The position numbers and the translations under genes were made by a program. From assembly GCF_023656415.1 (NCBI RefSeq), contig NZ_JAMOIL010000001.1, positions 372,001 to 436,000 on the forward strand: 64,000 bases of DNA. Direction: 5' to 3'. The notes under the pieces were generated by a model, which saw only the letters and a program-made list of their open reading frames with translations, did not search any database and was not told where the DNA came from. The first letter of the stretch is position 1. Each line of letters starts with the position of its first letter. Below are positions 7,165-14,270 of the stretch, piece after piece. This DNA is from Nocardioides bruguierae (GTDB taxonomy: Bacteria; Actinomycetota; Actinomycetes; Propionibacteriales; Nocardioidaceae).

Positions 7165-8640
7165 TCACCGCCCTCGCGGTAGCCGTGCGGCCAGCCAGAC
7201 GGCGGCGGTCATGCCGAGGAGCACGGCGGCGTAGGCGGCGCCGGCGCCGTTGGCGAGCGAGCCCTGCAGGGCCTCACGCCGTTTGGGCTCGAGCGCCAGC
7301 ATTGCCTCTAGCCCTCCGTCGAGCCCCGGCGTCGATGCGGCGACCAGCAGCGTGAGGGCGACCGCGACGACGGCGGTGCCGAGCGCGCTCGCGAGCTGCT
7401 GCCCCAGGGCCAGCAGGGTGGTGCCGGCGGGCGTCCGATGACCGTCGAGGTCTCGCACGGCCATCGTCATGGCCGGCATCAGTGTGCAGCCCGATCCGAC
7501 TCCAACCAGTGCCCCGGCCGCGCCGAGCACGGCGTACGAAGCCTCACCCCGCACGGCGAGCAGCAGCGCGAGCGAGCCGATCGCACCGAGCGCGACGCCG
7601 AGCCGCACGACACGTCGCGGGTCGCAGCGGTCGACGGCGCGAGTGGCGACCTGAAGGGTCAGGCCGGTCGCGACGGCCTGCGGCAGCGTGAGCAGCCCGG
7701 CCACCAGCGCGCTGTCACCGCGCACCCCCTGCACCACCACCGGCAGCACGGACATGCCACCGAAGTAGGCCGCGCCGAAGCAGGCGAGGACGGCGAGCCC
7801 GTGCGCCAGCGGCCCGTGCGCCAGCAGCCGCAGGTCGACGAGCGGCCGCCGGCTGCAGAGGGCGTGCCGCACGAAGACGGCGAGCAACGCCAACGCCACC
7901 ATGAGCGCCAGCACCGCGCGAGCACCGACCTGTCCGTCACGCCCGACCTCGGCTGCGGCGACCACGAGGAGTGTCGCGCCGGGCGGGAGCAGCAACAGGC
8001 CGACGAGGTCGAGCGGCGGCCGGTCGGGCTCGGGTGCCTGGCGCGGCACGAGCCGCAGGCACAGCGCCACGACCGCGGCGCCCAGGGGCGCGTTGATCGC
8101 GAAGATCCAGCGCCACGAGGCCTGGTCGACCAGCAGGCCCGACAGCGGCGGGCCGAGGACGGGCCCGACGAGGACCGGCAGCCCGAGCAGGGCCATGACG
8201 CGACCACGCTGGTCGCGGCCCACGCTGCGCAGCGCGATGGCCTGGCCCACCGGGTTGAGCAGGCCGCCGCCGAGGCCCTGGACGACCCGGGCCGCGACGA
8301 GCCAGCCGATCTCCGGCGCGAGGGCGGCTGCCAGCGACGCGAGGCCGAAGACGACGACGGCCGCGACGTACGTGTGCCGCGCGCCCCACCGCGCCGCCGC
8401 CCAGCCTGCGACGGGGATGACGGCCACGATCCCGAGCAGGTAGCCCGTGGTGATCCACTGCCCCACCGGCAGGGTGGTCCCGAGGTCTGCCACCACACGG
8501 GGCAGCGCGACCACGGTGACCGTCGTGTCCAGCACCGCGAGCAGCCCGCCGAGGGCGAGCACGAGGGCGGCCCGCCGGGCGGCCACCGCGGGGCCGTCGT
8601 CGCGCTCGCGCCCGCGTCGCCGCAGGCCGGTGTCGTTCAC
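7165..8640 (-). CDS. DHA2-type (14-helix class) MFS multidrug exporter
   Basis: 491 residues from GTG 8640, which overlaps the stop of the upstream reductase gene (GTGA), so the two are translationally coupled. The MFS pattern is clear: LAVLDTTVTVVALP in helix 1, a GRLAD-like loop AARWGARHTY after helix 2, RVVQGLGGGLLNPVGQAI (motif C region) and about 14 hydrophobic segments. The QacA/EmrB-like length and motifs indicate proton-driven export of hydrophobic drugs or metabolites across the inner membrane. Together with the FMN reductase and the divergent MerR regulator it forms a self-contained detoxification unit. Confidence 0.88.
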   Translation of the reverse strand: MNDTGLRRRGRERDDGPAVAARRAALVLALGGLLAVLDTTVTVVALPRVVADLGTTLPVGQWITTGYLLGIVAVIPVAGWAAARWGARHTYVAAVVVFGLASLAAALAPEIGWLVAARVVQGLGGGLLNPVGQAIALRSVGRDQRGRVMALLGLPVLVGPVLGPPLSGLLVDQASWRWIFAINAPLGAAVVALCLRLVPRQAPEPDRPPLDLVGLLLLPPGATLLVVAAAEVGRDGQVGARAVLALMVALALLAVFVRHALCSRRPLVDLRLLAHGPLAHGLAVLACFGAAYFGGMSVLPVVVQGVRGDSALVAGLLTLPQAVATGLTLQVATRAVDRCDPRRVVRLGVALGAIGSLALLLAVRGEASYAVLGAAGALVGVGSGCTLMPAMTMAVRDLDGHRTPAGTTLLALGQQLASALGTAVVAVALTLLVAASTPGLDGGLEAMLALEPKRREALQGSLANGAGAAYAAVLLGMTAAVWLAARLPRGR

Positions 8641-9215
8641 GCGGAGGACCGGGCGTGGTCGGCGCGTAGCCCCTGCAGCGCCCCGCCCCACGCTTCGACC
8701 TGGTCGAGCACCCCGTCGAGCTGGCGCTCGGGGTGCTCGGTCGGGGCCACCGCGCCGTCGGCGTCCACGTCGTCCCGCAGGGAGATGCCGACCTGGTTGC
8801 GCACCGTCGCCAGCTGCAGCTCCGCGGCCACGAGGCGCAACTGCTCGACGGCACGGTGGCCGCCGTCCATCCCGTAGGACACGAAGCCGACCGCCTTGTC
8901 GTTCCACTCTGCGTAGAGGTGGTCCAGGGCGTTCTTCAGCGCACCGCTCGGGCCGTGGTTGTACTCCGGCGTCACGACGACGAAGCCGTCGAGGGCCGCC
9001 ACCGCCCGCGCCCACGCCAGCGTCGCCGGCCGCTCGTAGCGACCGGCCATGGGCGCCACCGGATCGGCGAGGTTCGGCAGGTCGTGGTCGGCGAGGTCGA
9101 CCACCTCGTAGGCCGCTCCGGCGCGGCCCTGCGCCCGTGCGTGCACCCAGTCCGCGACCTCGCGACCGCGTCGTCCAGCGCGGGTGCTCCCGACAATGAT
9201 CCCGATCCTCAGCAC
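8637..9215 (-). CDS. NADPH-dependent FMN reductase
   Basis: 192 residues from GTG 9215 with GAGGAGGG 6 nt upstream; an extension to 9293 would run through the promoter. Flavodoxin-like fold: LRIGIIVGSTR (phosphate-binding loop), VVVTPEYNHGPSGALKNALD (the conserved TPEYN motif of this family) and SYGMDGG. It probably uses NAD(P)H to reduce FMN or quinone/azo-type compounds in the cytosol. First gene of the MerR-controlled operon. Confidence 0.88.
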   Translation of the reverse strand: MLRIGIIVGSTRAGRRGREVADWVHARAQGRAGAAYEVVDLADHDLPNLADPVAPMAGRYERPATLAWARAVAALDGFVVVTPEYNHGPSGALKNALDHLYAEWNDKAVGFVSYGMDGGHRAVEQLRLVAAELQLATVRNQVGISLRDDVDADGAVAPTEHPERQLDGVLDQVEAWGGALQGLRADHARSSA

Positions 9216-9262
9216 GTCGTGCCCTCCTCGTCCAGGCGCCCGGGTGGCGCCACCGGACGGCG

Positions 9263-9293
9263 ACGCTAGGACCTCGACATTTGTAGAGGTCAA
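9263..9293 (-). promoter_or_regulatory. MerR-type promoter/operator of the reductase-MFS operon
   Basis: On the minus strand: -35 TTGACC (9288-9293), a 19-bp spacer and -10 TAGCGT (9263-9268). The spacer contains the dyad GACCTC-N10-GAGGTC centred between the boxes. A 19-bp spacer with a central dyad is the hallmark of promoters activated by MerR-family DNA distortion, and the dyad has the same arm spacing as SoxR-type boxes. The regulator gene is divergent, starting at 9311. Confidence 0.75.
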
Positions 9294-9310
9294 GGCGCAC
9301 AGTGGTGGGC

Positions 9311-9718
9311 ATGAGCAGCGACACGACCCCCCGCAGGGACGGCAGCAACAGCGCGGCGCCCCCGGCTCGCAGCATCGGCGAGGTCGCCGAAGAGGCGGGC
9401 GTGCCGGTCACCGCGGTTCGGTTCTACGCCGACCACGGCGTCCTCGCCGCGACCCGCGACGGCGGCAACCGCCGCCGCTTCGACGACTCGGCCTCGTGCC
9501 GGATCCGCGTCGCCAAGCTCGCCCAGCGGGTCGGCCTGACGGTCCGCGAGATCGGCGACCTCTTCGGCACCCTGCCCCCCGACCCCGACCCCGAGGACTG
9601 GCGCGCGGTCGCCGAGACCCTGGTCAGCGACGCCGAGCAACGCGTCGCCGACCTGCGCCGCTGCCTGGATCAGCTCGAGTCGGGCGGCAAACTCTGCGAG
9701 GCCGTCGACCGGCTCTGA
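9311..9718 (+). CDS. MerR family transcriptional regulator
   Basis: 135 residues from ATG 9311; an in-frame GTG at 9302 is possible. The N-terminal winged HTH is clear (SIGEVAEEAGVPVTAVRFYADHGVLAATRDGGNRRRF), followed by a dimerisation helix (about 80-130). It has only two cysteines and no C-x2-C-x-C cluster, so it is not SoxR despite the SoxR-like operator arms. It is divergent from the FMN reductase/MFS operon and should bind the 19-bp-spacer promoter between them, activating efflux on binding a ligand not evident from sequence. Confidence 0.85.
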   Translation: MSSDTTPRRDGSNSAAPPARSIGEVAEEAGVPVTAVRFYADHGVLAATRDGGNRRRFDDSASCRIRVAKLAQRVGLTVREIGDLFGTLPPDPDPEDWRAVAETLVSDAEQRVADLRRCLDQLESGGKLCEAVDRL

Positions 9719-9875
9719 CGGGCCGCCAAGACCGAAGCGCTCCGGGGTGGCCGATCAAAGCGCTGTGCCCAGCATTTTTTCGCGGTCGGGATCGCAGCCC
9801 GGGACGGACGCGACCCATCGAGCGCCGTTGGCGTCCCGATTGGGGATCCCGCACCGGCGACGTGCTTGCGCACTC

Positions 9876-9881
9876 TAGGCT
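9876..9881 (+). promoter_or_regulatory. -10 box for leaderless lanC-like gene
   Basis: TAGGCT, followed by 6 nt and ATG 9888. No ribosome site is present, consistent with a transcript that starts at the ATG. Confidence 0.45.
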
Positions 9882-9887
9882 CGTGTG

Positions 9888-11138
9888 ATGGCGCGTGGCG
9901 GAGGCGCAGGTCGTACCGAGGATCCGGTATCGCTGGCTCGCGGAGCGGCTGACTGGCTCGTGGTCTCGCGCCGCGCCGGTGCGGGAGATGTCTCGCTGTA
10001 CCACGGGCAGGCAGGGATCGGGCTGGCGCTGCTGGAGGCGTTTGAGTACTTCGGCGATGAGCGTCATGCCCGCGCTGCTGCCGAGACAGCTGAGGAGCTC
10101 GCCGCGAGCATCGAGGACCTGCAGGACTGTTCGCTGTACTTCGGCCTGGCCGGTGTCGCTGTCGCGCTGGGCTCGTTGGGTCGCGGCGACGCCGCCGAGC
10201 ACGCTCTGGACCGGGTTGCTGCCCGTGTCGACGGTCGACGCTGGAGCCCCATGTTCGAGCTGTTCGCGGGCAACGCCGGGATCGGGCTCGGCGCCCTCGC
10301 CGCCGGTGACGTCGATTTGGCGGTGACGGCGGTGACGCCCTACCTGAGCACGGCTGATCGCACTGAACATGGTGTGAACTGGGCGGTCCGTCCATCGCCG
10401 GCGCGATCGCACCACATGGCGCACGGGACCCTGGGCATCGTCTACGCGCTGGCTGCAGTCGGGCGAGCGGCCGGGCGCGCCGACCTGGTCGACCTCGCCC
10501 TGGCCGGTGCGGCGGACGTCGTCGCGCGCAACGAGGCCGGACCCGACGCCTTCCTGGTACCGCACTCCGACCCGCCCCACCGACCAGAACTCATCGAGCG
10601 GTACAGCCTGGGCTGGTGCAACGGCCCGGCAGGAGACGCGCAGGCCTTCCGCCTGCTCGCCGCCGTCACGGGGGACCCAGCCTGGGACGATCTGGTCGAC
10701 CGCTGCTGGACCACGATCACCAGGTCCGGGCTGCCGAGCCGGATCCGGCCGGGATTCTGGGACAACAACGGACGCTGCTGCGGCACCGCCGGCGTGCTCG
10801 CGCTGGCCGGCGACCGGATCGTCGAACGCGGTGAGGGCTCCGACTTCGCCGAGGTCCTCCTCGCAGACCTCACCGCGCGCGCCACCATCGACGAGGACGG
10901 TGTGCGCTGGTCCAACCACGAGCACCGGGCCACCGACCCGGAGCTGGCACCCCACCCCGGGTGGGCGATGGGCAACGCGGGCATCCTCCGAGAGCTGCTC
11001 CGCTATGCGCGCCTCGTGGGCGGAGACTTCAGCGGGTACGCGACCCAGTGGCCCGACCACCCGGTCGCACACCACCAGGTCGCGGCGACGACGCCGGTGG
11101 GTCGAGTCCGTGGCGATCGGACGGGACGCGTCCCGTGA
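9888..11138 (+). CDS. LanC-like lanthionine cyclase, CCG-type zinc site
   Basis: 416 residues from ATG 9888, with a leaderless -10 box TAGGCT just upstream. The LanC toroid is recognisable from repeated GxG helices (YHGQAGIGLALLE; FGLAGVAVALGSL; GNAGIGLGALAA). The active-site His179 lies in MAHGTLGIVYAL. Zinc ligands are Cys244 (WCNGPAGD) and Cys297-Cys298 (RCCGTAG). The second residue of the usual Cys-His pair is Cys, as in the three-cysteine CCG clade described for some LanM cyclases such as ProcM. The set should support thiol addition to dehydroamino acids. It is followed after 46 nt by a kinase gene, so together they resemble the kinase and cyclase parts of a class III/IV lanthipeptide synthetase without a lyase. 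Confidence 0.85.
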   Translation: MARGGGAGRTEDPVSLARGAADWLVVSRRAGAGDVSLYHGQAGIGLALLEAFEYFGDERHARAAAETAEELAASIEDLQDCSLYFGLAGVAVALGSLGRGDAAEHALDRVAARVDGRRWSPMFELFAGNAGIGLGALAAGDVDLAVTAVTPYLSTADRTEHGVNWAVRPSPARSHHMAHGTLGIVYALAAVGRAAGRADLVDLALAGAADVVARNEAGPDAFLVPHSDPPHRPELIERYSLGWCNGPAGDAQAFRLLAAVTGDPAWDDLVDRCWTTITRSGLPSRIRPGFWDNNGRCCGTAGVLALAGDRIVERGEGSDFAEVLLADLTARATIDEDGVRWSNHEHRATDPELAPHPGWAMGNAGILRELLRYARLVGGDFSGYATQWPDHPVAHHQVAATTPVGRVRGDRTGRVP

Positions 11139-11184
11139 CGTCGCGTGCTGGCCCTCGACGAGAGCCGATCGGCGGTGGGGCCCG

Positions 11185-12129
11185 GTGACGAAGCAGGTTC
11201 CCGGCCCCGACGAGCTCCCGGTCGGGGTCCTCAACGACGTGGCCGCGGTGCTCGGCGCGGGGGTCACCGTTCGGGGTCGTCTGCGTGGCGGGGTCAACGC
11301 GGGCGGCTTGCGTGTGGAGGTCGTCGGCGGCGGAGACGCCGTACTCAAGGTGGAACGGCTCACGCATCCGGGGCAATTCGAGGGGCTGGTGCGGGCACGA
11401 AGAATCGTCGAGCGCATGCGTGGGCGGGGCTATCCGACCCCGGCATGGCTCTGTGTGGGGTCGACGGACACCCACGTCTGGCACCTGGCGGACTTCATTG
11501 ACGCGGCCCATGCGGCCACGCTGACCCCGTCGATCGTGGAGCAGCTGATGGCGATCGTCGAGCTCCAAGCCGGCCAGGCCTTTGAGCCTTACGACCACTG
11601 GTCGTTCGCGTGGCGCATCGTCCACGGTGACGAGCTGACTCCCGACGGACCACCGTGGGAGGAGGCGCCGGAGCAGGTGACGCTGCGCCGGTCCGTCGCC
11701 CGGCTGGCGAGCCACTCTCGCGAGGTGTCGGCGCTGATCCAGCGGGGACGGCTGATGTGTGCGGGCGCCGCACCGCCAGGCGCGGCACCGGACATGGTCC
11801 ATGCCGATCTCAATCCGAGCAACGTCCTGGTCCGGGACGGCGTGGTCGTGGCGATCGTCGACGTCGCAAACGCGGGAAGCGGCACCCGGGCCACCGACCT
11901 CACCACGTTGCAGTGGCACACGTTCACCGAGCCGCTGGACAGGGTCCGTCATCGTCTGCGCGAGAGGATCGTCGGCCTGGTCGGTTGGCAGCGAGCCGCA
12001 GAGCTGACCGCGGCACACACTCTCCTGCAGCTCGAGTGGGCACGGCGACTCGGCAGCAACGACCTCCTCGCGACAGTCGTCGGTCGCGGCCATCTCGCTC
12101 TCGACGAGCTGGACGCGCACACTCGATGA
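11185..12129 (+). CDS. APH-fold kinase paired with the LanC-like protein
   Basis: 314 residues from GTG 11185 (weak GGTGGGG upstream). APH/protein-kinase-like fold: N-lobe Lys55 (AVLKVERL), catalytic loop His206-Ala-Asp208 to Asn213 (VHADLNPSNVLV) and metal-binding Asp in AIVDVANAG. All kinase residues are present. It lies 46 nt after the cyclase gene, and its stop overlaps the start of a 26-residue peptide ORF (ATGA). An aminoglycoside-resistance-type or homoserine-kinase-type enzyme is possible. The neighbours make phosphorylation of Ser/Thr in the small peptide, as in class III-V lanthipeptide pathways, an attractive inference. Confidence 0.8.
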   Translation: MTKQVPGPDELPVGVLNDVAAVLGAGVTVRGRLRGGVNAGGLRVEVVGGGDAVLKVERLTHPGQFEGLVRARRIVERMRGRGYPTPAWLCVGSTDTHVWHLADFIDAAHAATLTPSIVEQLMAIVELQAGQAFEPYDHWSFAWRIVHGDELTPDGPPWEEAPEQVTLRRSVARLASHSREVSALIQRGRLMCAGAAPPGAAPDMVHADLNPSNVLVRDGVVVAIVDVANAGSGTRATDLTTLQWHTFTEPLDRVRHRLRERIVGLVGWQRAAELTAAHTLLQLEWARRLGSNDLLATVVGRGHLALDELDAHTR

Positions 12130-12206
12130 CCGACCGGGACGTCCCTCCCCAGCTGCTGATCAGCGATGCCGAGCCAGGAGCAGCCACCGGTGACGGCTGC
12201 TGCTGA
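12126..12206 (+). CDS. 26-residue peptide ending Cys-Cys, candidate RiPP precursor
   Basis: Starts MTDRDVPPQLLISD and ends TGDGCC, with TGA at 12204-12206. Its ATG overlaps the kinase stop by 4 bp, the usual sign of coupled translation. It holds one Ser (13), one Thr (21) and two Cys (25, 26), exactly the residues a kinase plus LanC pair could join as thioether rings. The PQLLISD stretch could be a hydrophobic leader recognition patch. About three quarters of codons end in G or C. Against it: it is very short, there is no strong ribosome site, and no lyase, protease or exporter gene is adjacent. Real-gene status is uncertain. Confidence 0.4.
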   Translation: MTDRDVPPQLLISDAEPGAATGDGCC

Positions 12207-12263
12207 TCGATCGTCCTCGCAGGATGATCGCGGGGGAAAGCGCCGGCGCGGGTTGCGTCGAGG

Positions 12264-12291
12264 AGGATGCGGTGATGAGGATGCGGTGATG
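12264..12291. repeat. 14-bp tandem duplication over the GNAT start
   Basis: AGGATGCGGTGATG occurs twice in tandem (12264-12277, 12278-12291). Each copy carries ATG-CGG-TGA, a two-codon ORF, and the second also supplies the start at 12289. The AGGAGG ribosome site (12261-12266) is now too far from the real ATG, so re-initiation may be needed. Confidence 0.85.
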
Positions 12292-12672
12292 CGGATCGAG
12301 CCGTTCAGCCCACGTCACGCTGCGGGCATCGCGGACCTCTGTCGAGACCTCGGATGGCCCTCGTACTCCGACGTCGACACGGTGTTGAAAGGCTGCTGTG
12401 CTGCCGGGGTGATCGTGCTAGTGGCTGTCGTCGATGACGGGAGCGTGGTGGGGTTCGCGCAGGTCATGGGTGACGGCGTCGTGCAGTCCTTCTTGGCCCA
12501 GCTGGCGGTCGCAGCCACGCACCGACGCACCGGGATCGCTCGAGCCCTCGTCGATCAGGCCTTCGCAGCAAGCGGGACCGAGCGGATGGATGTGCTCACC
12601 GACGACGCCGAGCCGTTCTACAAGTCGTTCCCACACAAGACGAAACTGGGCTACCGCATCTACCCCGCGTAG
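12289..12672 (+). CDS. GNAT family N-acetyltransferase
   Basis: 127 residues from ATG 12289 (GTG 12286 also possible). GNAT pattern: an N-terminal strand (MRIEPFSPRHAAGIADLC), the central VLVAVVDDGSVVGFAQVM hairpin, and the acetyl-CoA loop LAVAATHRRTGIARALVDQA (R/Q-x-x-G-x-A motif). The C-terminus FPHKTKLGYRIYPA is typical of the YjdJ/PA4794-like small GNATs. It is 82 nt after the peptide ORF on the same strand, so it could acetylate that product, but GNAT singles are also common elsewhere in this accessory stretch. Confidence 0.85.
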   Translation: MRIEPFSPRHAAGIADLCRDLGWPSYSDVDTVLKGCCAAGVIVLVAVVDDGSVVGFAQVMGDGVVQSFLAQLAVAATHRRTGIARALVDQAFAASGTERMDVLTDDAEPFYKSFPHKTKLGYRIYPA

Positions 12673-12701
12673 CAATGAGCTCGTCGAGCGAACCGGTGAG
12701 G

Positions 12702-12758
12702 GATCGGCTCGCGGAGCGTCGCCAGTACGGGATCCCGTACCGTGTCGCTCCGCGAGCC
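12702..12758. repeat. Dispersed repeat, copy B, as a nested palindrome
   Basis: Outer arms GGCTCGCGGAGCG (12706-12718) and its exact complement (12746-12758); inside, GTACGGGATCCCGTAC (12725-12740) is a perfect 16-bp palindrome. The left half matches copy A. As RNA it would form a long two-storey hairpin, and it sits 33 nt after the GNAT stop, so it may terminate transcription. It lacks the GTTRRRY cores of integron attC sites. Confidence 0.8.
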
Positions 12759-12791
12759 AGTGACAACCGGGCTCGCGGACTCCCGTGTCTC

Positions 12792-12962
12792 CTAACGACG
12801 TCGCCGCTTCTTCGCGTCATAGGAAAAAGCCCATGCGCTGAATCCAGCGATAGCGATCGGTACTAAGCCGACAAGCTTTTCTGCGCCCGCTCCTAATACG
12901 AAAAATAGAATCCCTACAAAAATTGCTCCGCCAACCAGTGTTATTCGCACGCCGTTCTCCAC
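12792..12962 (-). CDS. Small AT-rich membrane protein
   Basis: 56 residues from GTG 12962, chosen for the AGAGG ribosome site 4 nt upstream; the same frame is open up to TTG 13151 (119 residues), adding a segment RRFDVLFDASSELKLTK. Two hydrophobic segments (ITLVGGAIFVGILFFVLGAG and VGLVPIAIAGFSAWAF) and a basic tail KKRRRR are visible. The DNA from about 12830 to 12980 is much richer in A and T than its surroundings, so this gene was probably acquired from another source. Family not recognised. Confidence 0.4.
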   Translation of the reverse strand: MENGVRITLVGGAIFVGILFFVLGAGAEKLVGLVPIAIAGFSAWAFSYDAKKRRRR

Positions 12963-13120
12963 AGTGCCTCTTTTCGTCAACTTTAATTCGCTTGAGGCGT
13001 CAAACAAGACGTCGAAGCGCCGGTCTCGCTCCCACCCGGGGCTGGTGCAATGGTAAACCGCGAGGGTGTCGTCGTCCTGAACACGATCGTGTCCGCTTGA
13101 ACTTGCCCTAGGTTGGCTCC

Positions 13121-13324
13121 ATTTTCGAGGTGCTGCTGGGAGCCGGATCAATCATCTACGGCGTCTACATGATTGCGACTGCCCGGCGGACGAGCGAGAA
13201 GCGGGGCGATCATAAGTTCTTCGGCTACTCGTCATACGGGGTGGCGAATCTACGCGCGGTTGGAGCGGGCTTCGGCCTTATCGGGGCATTCGCGCTGACG
13301 ACCGAGCTCGGAGTCTGGAACTAG
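13121..13324 (+). CDS. Small two-helix membrane protein, possible ATT start
   Basis: Frame runs to TAG 13322-13324. The first standard start is GTG 13130 (64 residues) without a ribosome site. However, a TAGGTT -10 box (13109-13114) is followed after 6 nt by ATT 13121 in the same frame, the exact leaderless spacing used by other genes here, giving 67 residues. Two hydrophobic segments (VLLGAGSIIYGVYMIATA; VGAGFGLIGAFALTTEL) flank a loop with KRGDHKFFGYSSYG. Function unknown. It is divergent from the small membrane gene at 12792. Confidence 0.35.
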   Translation: MFEVLLGAGSIIYGVYMIATARRTSEKRGDHKFFGYSSYGVANLRAVGAGFGLIGAFALTTELGVWN

Positions 13325-13463
13325 AACCGCGCCCGCTCATGCCGAGAGCGGATCGGCTTTTGGAAGCGCCTGGACCGGGCGTCGAAGGGGAGTGCCCCCG
13401 TACGGCATCACGCACCTCGACGACCGCGCGGATTGCAAGCATGTGAGTGCGCTTCGCTCGACG

Positions 13464-13877
13464 CTACTGGACGAGCAGACAGAAGGGATGTCCGGCCGGA
13501 TCCGCGAGAACGTACAGAGGTTCTCCATCGTCCTCCGAGCGGTCGTACAACAACCGAGCGCCCAAAGTCTCAGCGTGCTCGCGATGCCTCTCCAGTTCCT
13601 CGACTGTGGGCACCTTAAAGTCCATGTGCATCTGTATCGGGACTTGCTCGGAGGGCCACGTAGGGGCGGTGGTTTCCTTCTTCTCCTGCACGGTCACCAC
13701 TCGATTGCCACCGTCATCGAGCAAGACCAGCCAGTCCGTGTCATCGATGCTGCCGTCGGTCGGTGGCTCTTCACCATCCCGGTAGTGCAGCCCGAGCAAC
13801 TGCCGGTAGAACTCGGCCAAGCCACGACAGTCTTGCGCGTCGATTGCGGTGTGAAGCAAGACGGGGTGGCCGGACAT
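13464..13877 (-). CDS. VOC superfamily (glyoxalase-like) protein
   Basis: 137 residues from ATG 13877 with AAGGAGAT 4 nt upstream. Vicinal oxygen chelate pattern: two beta-alpha-beta-beta-beta modules, with HTAIDAQDCRGLAEFYRQLLGL at the N-terminus, IQMHMDFKVPTVEELERHREHAETLGARLL at the start of the second module and VLADPAGHPFCLLVQ at the end. Single-copy VOC proteins of this kind act in resistance or detoxification; substrate unknown. It stands alone on the minus strand within the accessory region. Confidence 0.85.
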   Translation of the reverse strand: MSGHPVLLHTAIDAQDCRGLAEFYRQLLGLHYRDGEEPPTDGSIDDTDWLVLLDDGGNRVVTVQEKKETTAPTWPSEQVPIQMHMDFKVPTVEELERHREHAETLGARLLYDRSEDDGEPLYVLADPAGHPFCLLVQ

Positions 13878-14270
13878 GGCATCTCCTTCGCGTCGTCGAT
13901 CATCACCGTACCGCCGCCACCGACGACCTCACATCGGCTGACCGGGCGTGTGGGCGATGTCAAGATGGCTGGACTCGAGCTGGCCTCCGATCGCCGGCAT
14001 CGAGGTGTCCCGCTCGACCAACCTGTCGCGGCGAGCGGCCGGCTCAATCGGCCCCACCAGGCTCGACGACCGGGCAGTGACCGATTGAGGATGGCTCGTG
14101 TAGCGGCCCGGTGCGGGATCGGCTCGCGGAGCTCACCAGTGCAGGATCGGCCCGCAGAGCTCACCAGTGCAGGATCCCGCGCCGTTACCGCCGAGCGTGG
14201 CCAACCCTGCGGAATCCTCCGGCGCCGTGAACACAAGCGGCATGATGGGCATGATGGGCATGTGGTTCAT
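13878..14270. other. Gene-free stretch with dispersed repeat copies
   Basis: No supported gene. It contains the tandem repeat copies C1/C2 (14117-14172) enclosed by an 8-bp inverted repeat (GCGGGATC at 14113-14120, GATCCCGC at 14173-14180), and a CATGATGGG/GCATGATGGG direct duplication near 14240-14262 before the next gene. Confidence 0.5.
14117..14172. repeat. Dispersed repeat, tandem copies C1 and C2
   Basis: Two 28-bp units in tandem (14117-14144, 14145-14172), each beginning GATCGG and sharing CTCACCAGTGCAG, differing at two positions. Each aligns with copies A and B (GGCTCGCGGAGC then CCAGT then GGATC). Confidence 0.8.

Noticed and set aside
11138..11185. Lanthipeptide precursor between the LanC-like and kinase genes
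   Set aside because: The 46-nt gap has no ORF with Ser/Thr and Cys; the only candidate is after the kinase gene.
13878..14116. Fragment of an insertion-sequence transposase
   Set aside because: Some words looked like transposase-derived sequence, but no frame gives a recognisable motif of useful length.
12702..14176. Integron attC sites
   Set aside because: The palindromes and mixed cassette-like genes suggested it, but GTTRRRY/RYYYAAC cores and an integron-type integrase are missing.
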